Shown: piece after piece, positions 1-15,000 of the stretch
Numbering within the stretch: the stretch's first letter is position 1
Layout of the letters: the number at the start of each line of letters is the position of its first letter
Origin: Pegea sp. RAD2-039
Taxonomy: Eukaryota > Chordata > Thaliacea > Salpida > Salpidae
DNA length: 64,000 nt
Reading direction: 5' to 3'
Assembly (NCBI GenBank): GCA_034620365.1
Contig: JAQGEQ010000263.1
Coordinates: 1,550,001-1,614,000 of the forward strand
Made by a program: the position numbers and the translations under genes
The notes under the pieces: generated by a model
What the model was told of the DNA's origin: nothing
Database searches by the model: none
The model's input: the letters and a program-made list of their open reading frames with translations, nothing else

Positions 1-3000
1 TTACTTAATTTACCCATTTTGTATTTTCAAAAATTAAAGCATGTTTTTCAAACTATTTGAAATAAATCCTTTTTTTTTAATCATTACTGTCTGATAACTT
101 TTTGATTCTAGCATTTATACTTATTCAAATTAACAAAAGTAATAAAAAAAGTTAAACAACTTTTATTGACCCCTATTAGCTGAATGTTTTTTAACAAACT
201 ACCGCCTACAAGAATAAAATTGATTTCTATTATCTGCTATAATACATCTGCTTTATCTACGCAGTACACTAAAGCAAAATTTAATTATGCAGAAAGAAAT
301 CAATGATGAAACAAGTGCCTACTAAACTCTACGCTTTTTGGTTACTCTCGAATTTGAGATAAATGTGAATAAAAGTATTATTTTCATTCATTATTTATAT
401 ATGATCAGAAAACATTACTTTTAACACGTGACTGTTAAACTGATTTACAAAAGCAAACTTACTCTTAAAAATTTAGTAACGAAATTTACTTTACATGATT
501 TAAATCAAGTTCCTGTTTTCCAGATCGTGTCAATACTCATTTTAGCTGAAGCTTATCAGATAATATGATAGTTTACTTCAGAAACTACTAATCTATCAAG
601 TCGTTTTCTGACTTAATGTTTCCGTCTACTTCTTTAGAAACTCACACTAGTAAAACAGCTCCCTCGAATTCCATCAATTTATTTTCTAGATCATATCAAA
701 CATTGACAGAAAAAAGATTGCTAAAAACACGTTGTTCACCTTTTTAAACGATCTATCTTATTTTTGACTCAAAGAATAAAACATATCACTATCATAAATA
801 AAAGCTTTATACGCTAGCTTACAAAAAGATAATATTTTATTTTTTATGAAATGCCACAAAAGTATTTGGTTAACGATTATAAAAGATGTGATTACAGTGC
901 TAGAGTTTACGTAAGATATGAAAACGTAATCTTATAATTTTGTTTTGTTGTTTTTTTAGATTTTTATTATTACAGAGTGAAAAAATCATCTCAACAAACT
1001 TGATAGTGATATAAGAAATTAATAAGTCATCAACTGGACGAAAAATCAAAAGTTGTTAAAAGTTTTATTTTTAAGAATATAATTCATGTTAAGTTTGTTT
1101 CAAACGTTCAATTCAATCAAAATGTTTACTTTTATTTACATTTTTCCTACCTAGTGTAGATAAATGTTTTATATGTTTAACAAAATATTGCTAGTTAAAA
1201 GCGTTACTATTCCTTATTTATCAAATTTCGAAGAAACCCCTAAAAACGTTGCTTTACTGTTTACTTTTTTATCAGTAGCATAAACAAACTGAAAAATAAT
1301 TGTATCAGTAGTAAAGAAAAAATATAAAATATATATTTATTGAAATTTATAATCATTAAAAGCTCAAATATAAAAGCAATAATTTATCTGAACATTTTCT
1401 TTTAACCTATAAGCATTGATTTTTCTATTTTTATTCTTTGGTATGTTGTTGTAATTAAGATAAATGAACCAAAACAAACTAAATAGTTAGAGATTAAATG
1501 CTCTTCCCTGAATAGCTGACTAAATTGACATTAAAAGAAAACTATTTTATCTTTATCTATTTAAACATTCTACTTTCGTACGATTTAAGTAAGACAACAT
1601 ATCAAAAGAACTATTTAGTTTTACAGTAATATCGTTTTAATTATAGTATTCGCAACAAGTGTCAATTCTTGAAGTTCTTTTTAAATCAACTGAATCCCTT
1701 AAATGATCAGATTTCGTTATCAGCAAGAAATAAATTACTAGCAAGAAACCATAAGCAAAACTTTTGTCAATTGTATTTTGACAAACCTAGCTTTGTTTAA
1801 ACTTATAAGGTATATATGGCCTAGTGCTTTTATAAATTAATAAAAGAATGATTAAATCACAAGTATTTTAGAACAGATTATTTTGCTTTTATAAAAATCT
1901 GAAGAAATGCTTAAGCTGATAAAATTAGGAATAACAACTCAACTTGGCTTATAATCTATTATTTGTTTATGTTAGCTTTTAATTGACAATAATTGTTCTG
2001 TTCGACAAGCTAGATAAAAATATTAACTCATTTTCTTTAGAAAATTTGGCAACATTTTCGATAAATTTACCCTTTAATTAAATTTGTTATAAATTCTTAG
2101 AAATTGTTTACTACTAATTATAATATTAATTTGCAACAATAAACAATTCTAAAACATTCACATGACTGTAAATTGTATTTGAGGTATAAAAACAAAATTA
2201 AGTTGAACAAAAATTGTATTTCATAACAGCTCTTTACAAATAATTTAGCTCAAAATATTTTAAGTCTACATATCAAAAGATATTAACACGGTCTTTAATT
2301 TGTACTTAAATCTTAACACCAAGTTATAGCTCAGAACTAGTGATATGAGAACCTTTTTCCTGGTGTTATCTTCTTTCAGTTCCTTCAATTCAGTTTTAAA
2401 ATATCTTTAAAGTGTTTACAACCAGTCTCAGCTACAACTTATTTACATTAGTATATACTAGCAACTGATTTGTAAATAAACAGATTAAAACCACAAGCTT
2501 TCAAAACAAATTATTTTCAAGATTTTACTAGAAAAGCTGATCAAAAAATTTCAATTTTAAAAACAGGATGTTGTGCAGAGAAGCTTAAATGTAAATTTGC
2601 TAATAATTTTTTTTACCTACTGATGAAGCTATACAATATTTGCTTATTTTTAGCTAAAGTAGCGACGCAAAAGTTATTTGAAAATCTTACAGATTATGAT
2701 AACAAAACATTTAATCAAAATTTTGGTTTGTGTTATTACTTCTTAAAGGCTAAATCATTCACAAGTAAGCTTGTTAAAAGTCACATGACTTCTTAAACCT
2801 TAAATGTTAATATTCCCATTTTTACTACAAAAACGGTTAACAAACTTTAAAAGTAATCAGCAAAATTCAACTTAATAAATAAGAAAATTTTGAATTGAAT
2901 GATTATATAAAATTAATTTCTCAATTTTTTAACTTTAAAACCTATGCTAAGATGTTATATTCTCATTGTACTTTGTTCTCTATTGGGCACTTACTTTAGC

Positions 3001-6000
3001 TGCTAAAGTAAAATCGATAACAAAAAACAAAACTTTATAGTATAAAAGCAACTACATTTTCTAATACTGTTAGCTTAAAACTATTTGAAAAAATAAAAAT
3101 ACTTTTGATTATAACACAATAGCTCATAAATTTCAAATAACATTTTCGAAGTTAAATTTAAATTTTAATGTATATCGGATTTTTCACACTAAAACTACAA
3201 TTGCATTTATTTTTTCTTATAAAATTCGAAGAAAAAACTATTTGAAAATTTATTTTTCTACGATTTTAGGAAAGTAAAAAAGTTATTTAATGAAACCGAC
3301 TAAGGATTTAATAGCCTAAACCTCGATTTACTGCGGTTTATTCATAACTTCACTAATGAAATCTTAAGCTTTAAATTATATAATTTGTAAATTACTTATC
3401 AGTAAACTCAACTTTTAAATTAATTGCTTCATTGTGATACTGCAAAGTTACATTTGACAATTTTTAGATCAGTAAGTAGAAAATGCTAGCTGTAAATTAG
3501 TCACTTGAAGCGTTTTAAAGTGATTTCATTTCGTTCAAACAGTAGTTTTCATGTAACACATATAAAAATCAAAAAAAATGTAATTAAAATACTTCTAAAC
3601 AAAGCTTTATCTTATTTACAAATAAAAAATTTAAAATTTTTTAGTTTAGACTATTTAATAAAAGTAGATATTATAAAATAATATTTAAAATAAAGTTAAA
3701 AACAAACAACTTAAAAAGCTGTTTTATAATATTTGAAAATCATTGTAAAGTTGAATACCAATAAACAACAATATTTTCAATTAAAAAGTTTTTGTTGCAA
3801 TATCTTTAGTGTACGTCATTTTTTATAATTGTGATTTACTTTAATTGTAAAAAGATTTAAATATTAATTACGTTTTAAGTAAATGTCTTCAATTAAACTC
3901 TAAAAATCTTTGACATTTTGAGCCCTTTGATAAGACACCCACGTCAAAAATGATTATAATAAACTAAAAAGTTAAAAGTTTTGTTCAAATAATAACAAGT
4001 TAAGAAATTAGTTTATTTTAAAAAAATATTCACAAAAACCTTTAGCTTTATAACTTTTTTTAACCGTTACACAAGCGTAGATATAAAAAAGAATTAATTT
4101 AGCCTTATTGCTTTGTGGTTATAATCGATTTAAACTAAAGAGAAATGGACTTTTTTCTATTTTATATATAGTGTCATGAACATATCTAAAAGTTTAAAAA
4201 CTTGTAGTTTATTATCATAGTTTGTTATTTTACAAAATAACTTCATCAATAAACTTTAAAAATATGTAGTATGTGCTAAAATTTCCGAAGGTTTCTATAT
4301 GAACAAATGTTTTTATTCATTACAATCTTACTAAAGCTAAATAAAACATAGATATGCGATTATTAACAAAACAATGACTAATTTTGCTAAAATAATTTTT
4401 AAAAGTCTGTTAAGCTAAGCTAGCAAATATTTTGCTAAATTTCAAACAATATCTTAAAAAATCTGAAAACACAAACTGATTAATCCTTAGATTTACTTAA
4501 AACAAAAGTCTTGACAAGTTATTATTTAAAAGATAATAATAACATTGTAGTTTTTGTAATTAAGCTCGTCATTCTATACCGTTTGCAATGCTTTGAGATC
4601 AATAGCAAAGGTCTTATTGAATGCGAATTTATTTTATGAAAGATTAGGAAGCTCGCAATATCCTTAAATTTGTTTGACGTATTTTGTGCTACAAATTTGT
4701 TAGAAGCAAGTTTTTAGTAGTCTTCAACTCACCAAATTTACTTTTCTTCTTGTGGCTTAACACTTATATTATTTTTTTAATTACTTATACTTATTTCTTT
4801 TTTATCTACATAAATAACTTGTTTAGAATATTTTACCTTATTTATAGTATATTTCTTGGCATTTATATTCATTATTACTATGATTAATCTATATCTAAAA
4901 TAAAAATAGTATCTAATATCGAAATAATATACATAGTTTATTGTAAAATTGTTTTATTGTAAAATCAATAACCTCAAAATCCATGAAAACTTTTAGTAAT
5001 CAGCTTGTTTATAGTTTCATCTAAATTCAATTACCAGTAATTTATCACTGACTATTATATTGGTTATTTAATGTATAACGTTGCAACAACAACATAAATA
5101 AAATAAACTGTTTGATGTTAACTTCTAAAAAAAATAAATCTATTTACTGCTGCATAAAACTCTAGTCTCTACCAGAACAAATTTAAAGATATCAGCTAGA
5201 GTGGATACTTTTATAACCAATCAAAGTCACAATGATAAAACAAAGCTCACCGAATAATATACACAGTTAAAAGCACCCTCATTTACAAGTATTGCGATAT
5301 TATAGTTTATCAACTTCTTGTTACACTATTCTGCTTCACTTTACTAAAAGAAGATAGTTTTAAGAAGAGACATTACTTAAAAATTCTTCTAATTAATTGG
5401 CTGACGTGTTTATATATCGACCTTCTTTGAAAAAAATATTTGATTTTAACCAATTGCTACATATCGTATAACTATTATCAAGTATTTTTATTGGTTCTTT
5501 TACATAAAATTAAAACCGACTTTTAATTTTTTTAAATTAAAAAAATATATATTTTGGTCTCAAATGCTCTTTGGCAGATGTTAGAAGTAATTGAATTGAG
5601 TTTTTTCTGCAAAATTTATTTTATTTTTTCAAGATAATAAAAATAAAGAAATTATGTAAGAATTTTTTTTTAATTTATTTAAGATTTGCCTGATTTTGTT
5701 TTTTACTGCAAAATAAATTGTAATAAAAAGTTGTAATCAAAGTTTTATTGAAAAAAGAGTTATACAAAGTTAGCTATTTAAACTTGTATAACTGTACAAA
5801 TTTTTCAAAGCAAAAGAACCATTATTCGGAAATTTTTCAACTTACAAAATAAACTGACTAAAATTGTAACTTACTTTTAATAAACAAACTAATTCAATGA
5901 TTTAATACTTTTGCAAGTAATATTAATTTAGAAATAAAAAATTAAATAAAGTTGATGTTCTTTAACAGTTTGCTTTTATACTTTTCTTCCGCTAGGCGAT

Positions 6001-9000
6001 GACCAAGAGAGTTAGTCTATTTGGACTTGATATTTTGTTGTAAAAACTTTGTACAATTAATTAATCCGTTTTATTAAAATAAAAAATGAAAAAAATATAT
6101 AGCTTAGAGTATAACAAACATAAAATAATTATTTTATATCAAAATTTGATGAAATAAAAATTTGTTCATTCTGAAAATTTGATGCATTTACTATAAAAAG
6201 AATTTAGTATATTATATAATACTATTAATATTTATTTTATTATTATATTATAGTTCAGTAATAATCTTATCTTTAGCTGAAACTAAATCAAATTAAACTT
6301 TATTAGAATTCTTAACATTAGTTGATAAAAATAAAATAATTTTCGTATTAAATTATCTAATAATTTTAATGTAATTTTCAGAAATTTTCTTTTAAGCTTT
6401 TTTTAAAATCAATTCATTACTTTCTTTAATAAGTTGATGTTAAAAAGCTTTTTGTTTCTCTGTTCTTGTTAAGTTGATGAAAAAGAGTTTTTTTTAAGGT
6501 ATAACTTATATAAAATGTTTTTTATTAACTTTTTAAAATTTCCATTAAACTTTTAGATTAAAGATTCAAAATTACTTTCAAAACATTTTTAGATATATAA
6601 AAAACATTAATCACTTTTAATAATTTGATTACTCATTAAACCTTAAATGTTTTGTTTATTTTGTGTTCTTATTATTATAAAAACAAACGTTTATAAAAAA
6701 ACACTTCATTATTAGCCATCATCAATTAGTTTATTGTTATTGAACAAATTTATTTTTAACCTATCTATATTTATCATATGATTCAATTATTGATCACATA
6801 ATAACTAGACAATCAAATTGTATTTAACTAATTTGATGGTTTATAAATAATAGTTTTTACTTTAAAAGACTGAGTTGCGTTACTCATTGATAATGTAGGA
6901 CAAAGCTTAACTACTATTTCTTAGGAGCTGTTTTGCTAAACTAACATATCTAATAATAAACTCTGTAAGCTTTATATTGCTTATTTATAATTCTTACGAT
7001 ATAAGTTTTAAAAAGCTCTAAATCCAGATTTCGTTTTAAAGTAATATATCTGTCAATAGTTAAACTAAACTTTAATCGGATTAATTATCTTTACCCTGAA
7101 TAACTTTATTCTATACTTTTAATGGCCTTAGCAATTTTATCATTGTTTAACTTTCAACGTCTGACTTAGAAATAAATTATAAAATTAAAATTGTAGTAAA
7201 TTATTTATAGTTTATTCAATATGAGTTGCAACCTAGATACTTCAGCATATGATGTCAGAAGTATTCCCCAACGATCGATTAATAACACTTACAAACAAAA
7301 TCTTAAATAAAATGGTAATTCTTTACGAGAATTCAATTATTTTAATTAGTTTTATTGTTGTCAATTATTTGAATTTTTTTACAAATATTTTTACAATACA
7401 ATGTAAACTACAAATTTTCACTTTTTTTTAGTACATTTTCACAAAAAATTAATCAAAAGTATATTTTAAATTAAGCTTTTGATATTTTACCTAAGTATTT
7501 TTTGAGTCATATTATCTCTCAACAAGCTTTAAAAACGAAAAGTTAATATTAACTTCATCATCATAAAAAATTCGATATTCATATAAACACAAATTAAAAA
7601 AATTGTATTTAAAGTTTATGTGAGTTTATTTTATTAAAAATTTCCTTAAAAACTTTTAAATTACAAATAGTAAAAAAAAAAGTTTTTTTCCAACCACTTC
7701 CTCAAAACTGCGAACTGAGAACAAGTTTTTTTAGATTTTAATGACTTTTAGATGTTTATAATGGAAACATTCGTAAAAGAGAAAATCATTTTGACATAAA
7801 GAAAACTTTTTAACATTAACGCAATCACAAACAATAGCAAAAAGTAGTTTTAATTTCCAACTGTTTGTGTTTGATTCTCATAAACCAACCAACTAAACAA
7901 AACTGGAAGTAAGCTCGAGTCCAGGTATAAATACAAATGAAAATCATAAAATAAAAGGCAATGAAAGCGATAACATCATAGCTTCGATATATTGCTCTAA
8001 AAGCTTAACTGTGTTTTTTTAAACCGAACTAGAAGAGAAAAAATCTCATTCTCAAGCATTCTGCGACACAAACAATGTTTTTTTTAACGTTGTCGCTACC
8101 ATAGACAGAAGAGGCATATAGTCGCAAAAGATGTTTTATTTTATGATGATTACAACAAGTAGGATTTGAATGCTAGGTGGCAATGTACCGTGTTTTCTTA
8201 TCCACGCTACCGGAAGTGGAAATGACTCTGAAATAAGAGGAGCATCTTTTCTGCGTTATACTCAGGGCACTCATCAATATATTTCGTCGGTATAATGGTT
8301 TCTATATGAGCGAGCTTTCAAAAATAAATGCTCTTTCCTGAAACAACTAGCCCTGTTAGGTTTGTTTACTTTACTTGTGTTGTGTTTTTTTGGGTATAAG
8401 AATGTTTTTCTTGCTTTTCGACGAGCTGTAGCGCGATGTGTTCCAATAGCAACGCAGTAAAACCTTCTTTTTATTCTACTTCAGTTCTATTTTTGAACAC
8501 TTAGGTTGGATATTTTTAGGATGAGGTTATAGTTTGCTGCTTGAAGCTCGTTATTCTTATCTGTCTTACCTAATATATTTTTAGAATTATAACTTCCTAC
8601 TTACGCTTTTTTTATGCATTTAGTTTAATTAAAATATTATTGAATGCTATTAAATTATGTTTATAAAATTTGATCTAAGTGATATAGGATCTTGCTTCTT
8701 ATGAAGATAGTGGCTTCTTCTTTGGTGAGTGAATTAAAAAGATACTTGTTAAATATTTATATCTTTGTTTATTTAATTTAGGAAATGATATCAACTTTCA
8801 ATAATGTTATTTGATTATTTTTCAAGTGAGTGTTTAGTTTATAATTTTATAGTTTTTTGTCATAACATCGCTAATATACGAAAAATCAAATATTACTTAA
8901 TTATTTTTGTTTCTGCAATACTTAAAAAAATTTTGAAAATTAAAAAAACTTCAGTTTATTATCAATTTTCAAACTCCAACTTTTTGCTCAATAAATAATT

Positions 9001-12000
9001 TCACTTTTTAATATTTTTAATTAAGTTGAAATACTGGTTTAAGAAGTTTTTTAAAGTAAAATTGTATTTTTAATAAATGATATCTATAAATATGAAACAT
9101 CCTACTTTTAAATACTTTTATGCTTTTTTTACTCTGGAAATGTAATCTATATTTTTCTAAATACTTGGAAAATTATAGTTTATTTATAATAGAAACAATC
9201 TTATAAAAGTTGTTTTGTTATTTGTCATTAAAATATACAAATAAACAATTTCTAATATTGTTCAAAAATATAGTCATACTAAGCCTAGAAATATAAAAAT
9301 AACTTTTTTCTGTCATGAAATATAAATAGTATTTATAATGTAATTATAATAAAAATAAATTCTATAACAGTAAATAGAGTTCTTTCATTAATTTTCAATT
9401 CAATAACAAAGTTAAATAGTTTATTTACTTGCTTTAATAACTTTGGGTATAAATTTGAAGAAACATATATTAGTGTAAAACGAATTTGGATAAGAGCAAA
9501 AAGAAACTATAGTTAAAATTAAAAGCATATTGCTATTATCCGTGAATACCATATTTAGTTACTTCACATATTATGTACTTTCATAGCTGTCACATATAAG
9601 ACGTTTTACAAAGAAATTGTTAAAATCTTTTTATTCTTATAGCACATTAAGCAAGGATAACAAAGTTTTTGAATAAAAGAAATTGCCATATCTAAAAAAT
9701 GATTTATTTTGTGTTACAAATATCTATTAAAAAAACAGTTCAGAATTAGTAAGGATATTTAAACTGTTTGTTTTGAGAATAGAAAATAATTTGAAAACTT
9801 TTTTGAAGAGATTACTTAAGGTATGACCTTTTTATTATTCATGATCTTGTGAATAAGTAGTGAGCAACTGTATAAAGATGCTGCAAAAATAAATTGAAAG
9901 ATATTTCTGTAAAAGCTTTTACATAACTCTAATATTTATACGAAACAATAGTATGCCACCTTTAAAATAAAATCAATTTATTAAGTTTTTCTTAGTTTTC
10001 ATTGACTAAAAAAAACCTATAAATTTATTAGATATATTCTTATTTTTAGTTATTCGTGCCTGTGACTGTTGATTGTATTATAGGTATTTAGAAAAATAAT
10101 TCTATATTATTTTTAGAGGTTAATACTTTTTTTCAAATTGTATTTTTTTCGCTTTTCGAAAATTTACCTCAAGAAAATGAATCATTAATGAAAATTTTAT
10201 AAAAATAGAACTAATTTTTTTAAATTATCCTTATTTTTCCCTCTATTTTAAATTTATGGAGAAGTTATGTAATTTGAATCCAAAATTAAACTTTAAAATG
10301 ATAAACAGCAGATGTGATGTGATTTGAATAGAAGATAAAATTTCATTAAACAAGTTTCATGTATGTTCTTTATTTTTAAATTTAAAAAGTGTATTCTTAA
10401 CCAAAATTTCTTCTTAGTTTTTTTCTTTCAGCAATAAATAGAATAAATTAATTTTAAACATAAATCTGTTATGAAACAAAATGATTTATGTAAACATATT
10501 ATTCCAAAAATAAAGAAATTTATTTGATAAAAATGCAAAAACTATTTTTTGACACACATCTGCACACGCTTGAATGTCAATTATGAAGATTATGCTGAGT
10601 TGTTGCCAAATCAGCGCATTAAGTAGATGATAAACTCTTTTATTAACTTAACATTGCATCATTTAACTAAGTTTTGAGGTTACCATAGACTTTATTATCA
10701 TATTTCTTTACCGTATTGTCTTACATTATGGTAAAAACTAAGATTATTTTAGTGGCTACACCGTGAAAGATAAAAATAAGAACATCTGCAACACCAGCAA
10801 GCATAGATTGTCGAAGTAAATTTTCAAAGTAACAATTTTTAGACAAAATTGAATCTTTTAAAAATGGTTTAAGTTTGACAAACATAGTTATAAAACAACA
10901 TAAGTTTTCTCTGACAAACTAATCATAATTCATTTTGCTGCAACTTTTGAATACGTTATTCTATCAGTTTTATGTCAAATAAACTGTTATAGCAAGAAAC
11001 TGACTGTAGGTAAAACATTAACTGTTTATGAAACTGAAAGTAATTACATTTTAGTTTGTAAAAATTCACAATTTTCACACCGACAGTCAATGTTTAAATT
11101 GTTAAATATTACAAATAATAAGAAGGATTTTGGTAAAATATTTGTACTAAACTAACATAAAGAAACTAACTTCATAAACCATCAATTTCTTTATTAAATT
11201 GATCATTTAGAACATAAGATTTTTTAACATCGTATATACACATACTTTTCATAATAACTTTACTTGTTTATGTTTTAATTAAAAGATTAAATTATATCTC
11301 GTTTCCAATTCAAGGTAGATAGATTTATTAGATAATGCTTAACAGTTTAATGTTTGCTCTTTTAAATATTATTACATTTTATTTTATATGCTATAATCTA
11401 TTTATACTTAGATTGAAATATTTCTACTTGTAGTAGAAAGCCTTACTTGTTTATCAAGGGCTTTAGCGATCTTAGTAAATTTTTGAAGTGAAATAATGTT
11501 TATTTGATAAACCAATAAATAAATCTTTTTAATTCTACAAAAAATTATTAATATCCTAATGTACAAATTCTACCATTTAGTTTGAAAGTGTCACAAACTC
11601 CCTGTACTATTCAAACGATATGTAAAGAAATAAAGAGTTCTTTCTTGCAGACTTGCAGAAAAAATTCCCATAATCAGTTTCTCGTGGCTAACAGCAAGTT
11701 TAGAGATGTCACTCTCCTTTTTAGAGTTTGTTATTTTAGTAGTAAGAGACACTGCAGATTGTAGGTTTGCTTTTTTTGTAATATTCTTTTACTTCAACAA
11801 AAAACTTGTTTAGTTTTCAGTCATCTATTCAGATAATGTTTTTTCTATTTGTTCGTTGCTTTGTTTTCAGTTCAATTGATATTCACCGGTGTTTTAGAGT
11901 CATGTAATGACACATAAGACCACTAAGCAAGACACGAAGAAAAATTGTCTAAACATTAATATAGTTGGTTGGTTAGTGAGTGATTTTCAAAATTTTTACT

Positions 12001-15000
12001 TTGTAGTTTGTTATTTTAGTCATCATTATCAAATATAAAAACGTTTTTTCTAACTTATGAACATTAAAACAGCAACTTGCAATAAAAGCAAATTGCTTTT
12101 ATCGATTACATACTTTATTTTATGTTTCGTTTAACAAATAATTAATCCATTATTAAATCCTAAATTAAAAATTTATCCAAAATATAAGAATAGTTGTTTA
12201 TTTCCTGTAGACAACTTTAGTGACAAGCTATATCGTCCTAAAACAAGTAATTTAGTACCCTTGACCATTAAAATAGCCCGGTTGGTAAAATTGTAAAGGC
12301 TTTAAAACTACGTTGACGATATGTTCTTTTGTGTTAAATACTTTTCTTTAAATGACTCATAGTGTAAAAAGATGCTCAATGTTTCATGTGTAGGTAGCTA
12401 ATTTTGTACAATAACCATTAACAAAATTGTTACTTTAAAATTAAAAAAAAACTCATTTAAGCATTGAGTAAATAAAACTCATGAAATAAATCATCAGCCC
12501 TAAAAAATTAAACAACATTCTAGGTTTGGTATTTTTACATTACCTTCTCAACTTGATCAGGTTGTTATCACTATATTTAGAAATAAACAAATTCAAAACA
12601 CTACCTGCTTTTTTTCAAAGCACCACTTGCATGATACACGATTAAGAGGTTTAGATATCGACCTAGCCTTAAATCGATAATAATAATTTTATTTTTAGCT
12701 AAGTTTGATTGAAAATTATCTCTATTTTAAAGCAAATTGAAAATAAACTAATATAAAACAGGTAAATGTGTAAAACAAGACGTTTGGAAAGGATTTTTTT
12801 TCTTATTTGATTTTCTATGTGGCCATATACTAGTTTGATTATTTTGGTGGTTTTACTTTGCTACATACATCAGCTTGCGTTGCTACAAGGTTGCTCTTAT
12901 TCACATGATTGTAATGATACTCAATTTTAATTTACTCTTCATTTATTACTCATACAAAGTGTTTTAGGCTGCAGAATTTATTTTATTGTAGAATTATTAG
13001 TCTGCAATCATAACTATATTGCTAAAGAACTAGTTTTGAATTATGATTTGACTAATAAAAGATAGTTTTATTTATAAAGGCAAATTTGTCATACTTCAAA
13101 AACTGAGTAGTACAATAAACTCAAATTCTTCCTTCATATTTTAACCCAGTAAGCTACCAGAAACAAATTCTGCCATTAAACTATATTAAAAGTTTCAAAA
13201 CAATATTTTTCATTGAAATGGTTATTTTCATTTACGTACGACTTCTAAAATTAAAAATAGAATAGACTTTTTCAGCAGTTTTACTTGAAAATAAATAAAG
13301 ATAAATTAAATGATGAAATTAATTATGTAGTAATTCAATCCATCCAAACAGAATGGTCATGATAATTGAGCCTAGCAAAATACAAAACTAATGTATTCTT
13401 AAGTTTAATGGCCTACAAAATAAGCTTTATCTTGAAAAGCCGAAATAAGCAAATTTGAGTGTTTACCAATGTAAATTTAAAAAAAAATAATTGAAGAAGT
13501 ATTATTGAAGCTAGACTAAATTAATAAACAAATGAAGAAGTTAATGTTTAGTGAAAGAACCGTTTTTTTTGCTTTTACTAAGTTGATACAGAATAAAGGA
13601 ATCTATAAATATTTTTTATAGGCCCGTTTAAGAATTGTTCAACTTTCAAATAGTACTTTTCTTTTAATTGAATTTTTTTCTTTATTTGGCGTTGAAACCA
13701 GCTCAAAGTAGTTTTTAAACAACTAATTTGTATTCTTGAAGTTTTAAAGAGTTTTTAGAAATCAACTTTATCAAAGTATCATTTTATCAAATCGTGCTTT
13801 TGTAATAGGGTAAGCACCCAACTGCACGAAAAATTATTTTAGTAAGCGAGTTGAATGTGTTTGAAACTAATTGAATTTTTTCTTTGCTTCTTATTGAATT
13901 TGCAGCTACTTGAAAATGATGGTAAAACTACTTGAAGTAAATAATTGATTTAATCTTCAGCTTGAGAAGATACAACAGCAAGAAAACTACTTATTAAACT
14001 CATTACTATAATTATTTTCTCGAAACAAAGTTGATTATTTGTAATTCTTTTAACCAGTTTGTAAGCACTAATTAGCAACAAAGCTATTTTTATTTAAATT
14101 TCTAAATCCTAGATGGACAAAATTACAACAATTTTTGTTTCCTTTTAGAAAACAAAAAAAGTTTTTAAAAAGTATAGGATAATAAGTACAATGTTAAAAA
14201 TATTTTCGCATATTCAAAAAATCTATTTTCAGTTTTAGATAGTTAACACAAAATTAACAAATTCTTATCGACATTTCTGCGTCATTCTATGAATCTATCT
14301 TAATTTAGATGTTGGTGCTATTTCATCATGTTAAATAAATACTAAATGTAAATTTATCTAAATGTTTTCAATTACCGCTATTTAAAGAAATTTTTTATTG
14401 TATAAAATTGTTTTTGTATAAAGATATCAATTTCTTTAAATTGTTTTCCTTAATACTTAAGTTGAAACAGATATTTTTTTATAGAAAGTTTTTTTAGTTT
14501 TGTTCTATTTAAAGTAGTAAAAGAAATAAGTTTATTTTTTGATGGCTTTAGTTAGTAATTATGTTTTATTTTTACAGCAATTGATACTCTTAATAAGATA
14601 TATTGAAAAAAACTATAATTAAAAGATTTTAAATATACTATTTTAGTTAATAACATTTTTTAAACATAATATTACTTTTTTATTTCAGCTTTTCCAATTG
14701 TTAAATTAATTTGGTTGCTCTACAATTTTTCAAGCTCTGAAATTCGGCTAAAAATATTTCTTTTACAGCATTACCAAAAATTGATTATAAAGTGAAACAG
14801 GAATAGGTAAGCAACAAAAGTTTTCAATTATTTTCAATATTTGATTTGTCAACACCAATTTTTCAAATTGGTAATAATTAAAAATTATCTAAAATTAAAA
14901 TTTGGTTTTTATAAACATCAAAAAACAATTTAAAGAAACTGTCAAAATTTTGAATAAACTTCTTGGTACCGATGATATAAATATCTTTCGTACTTAGAAA

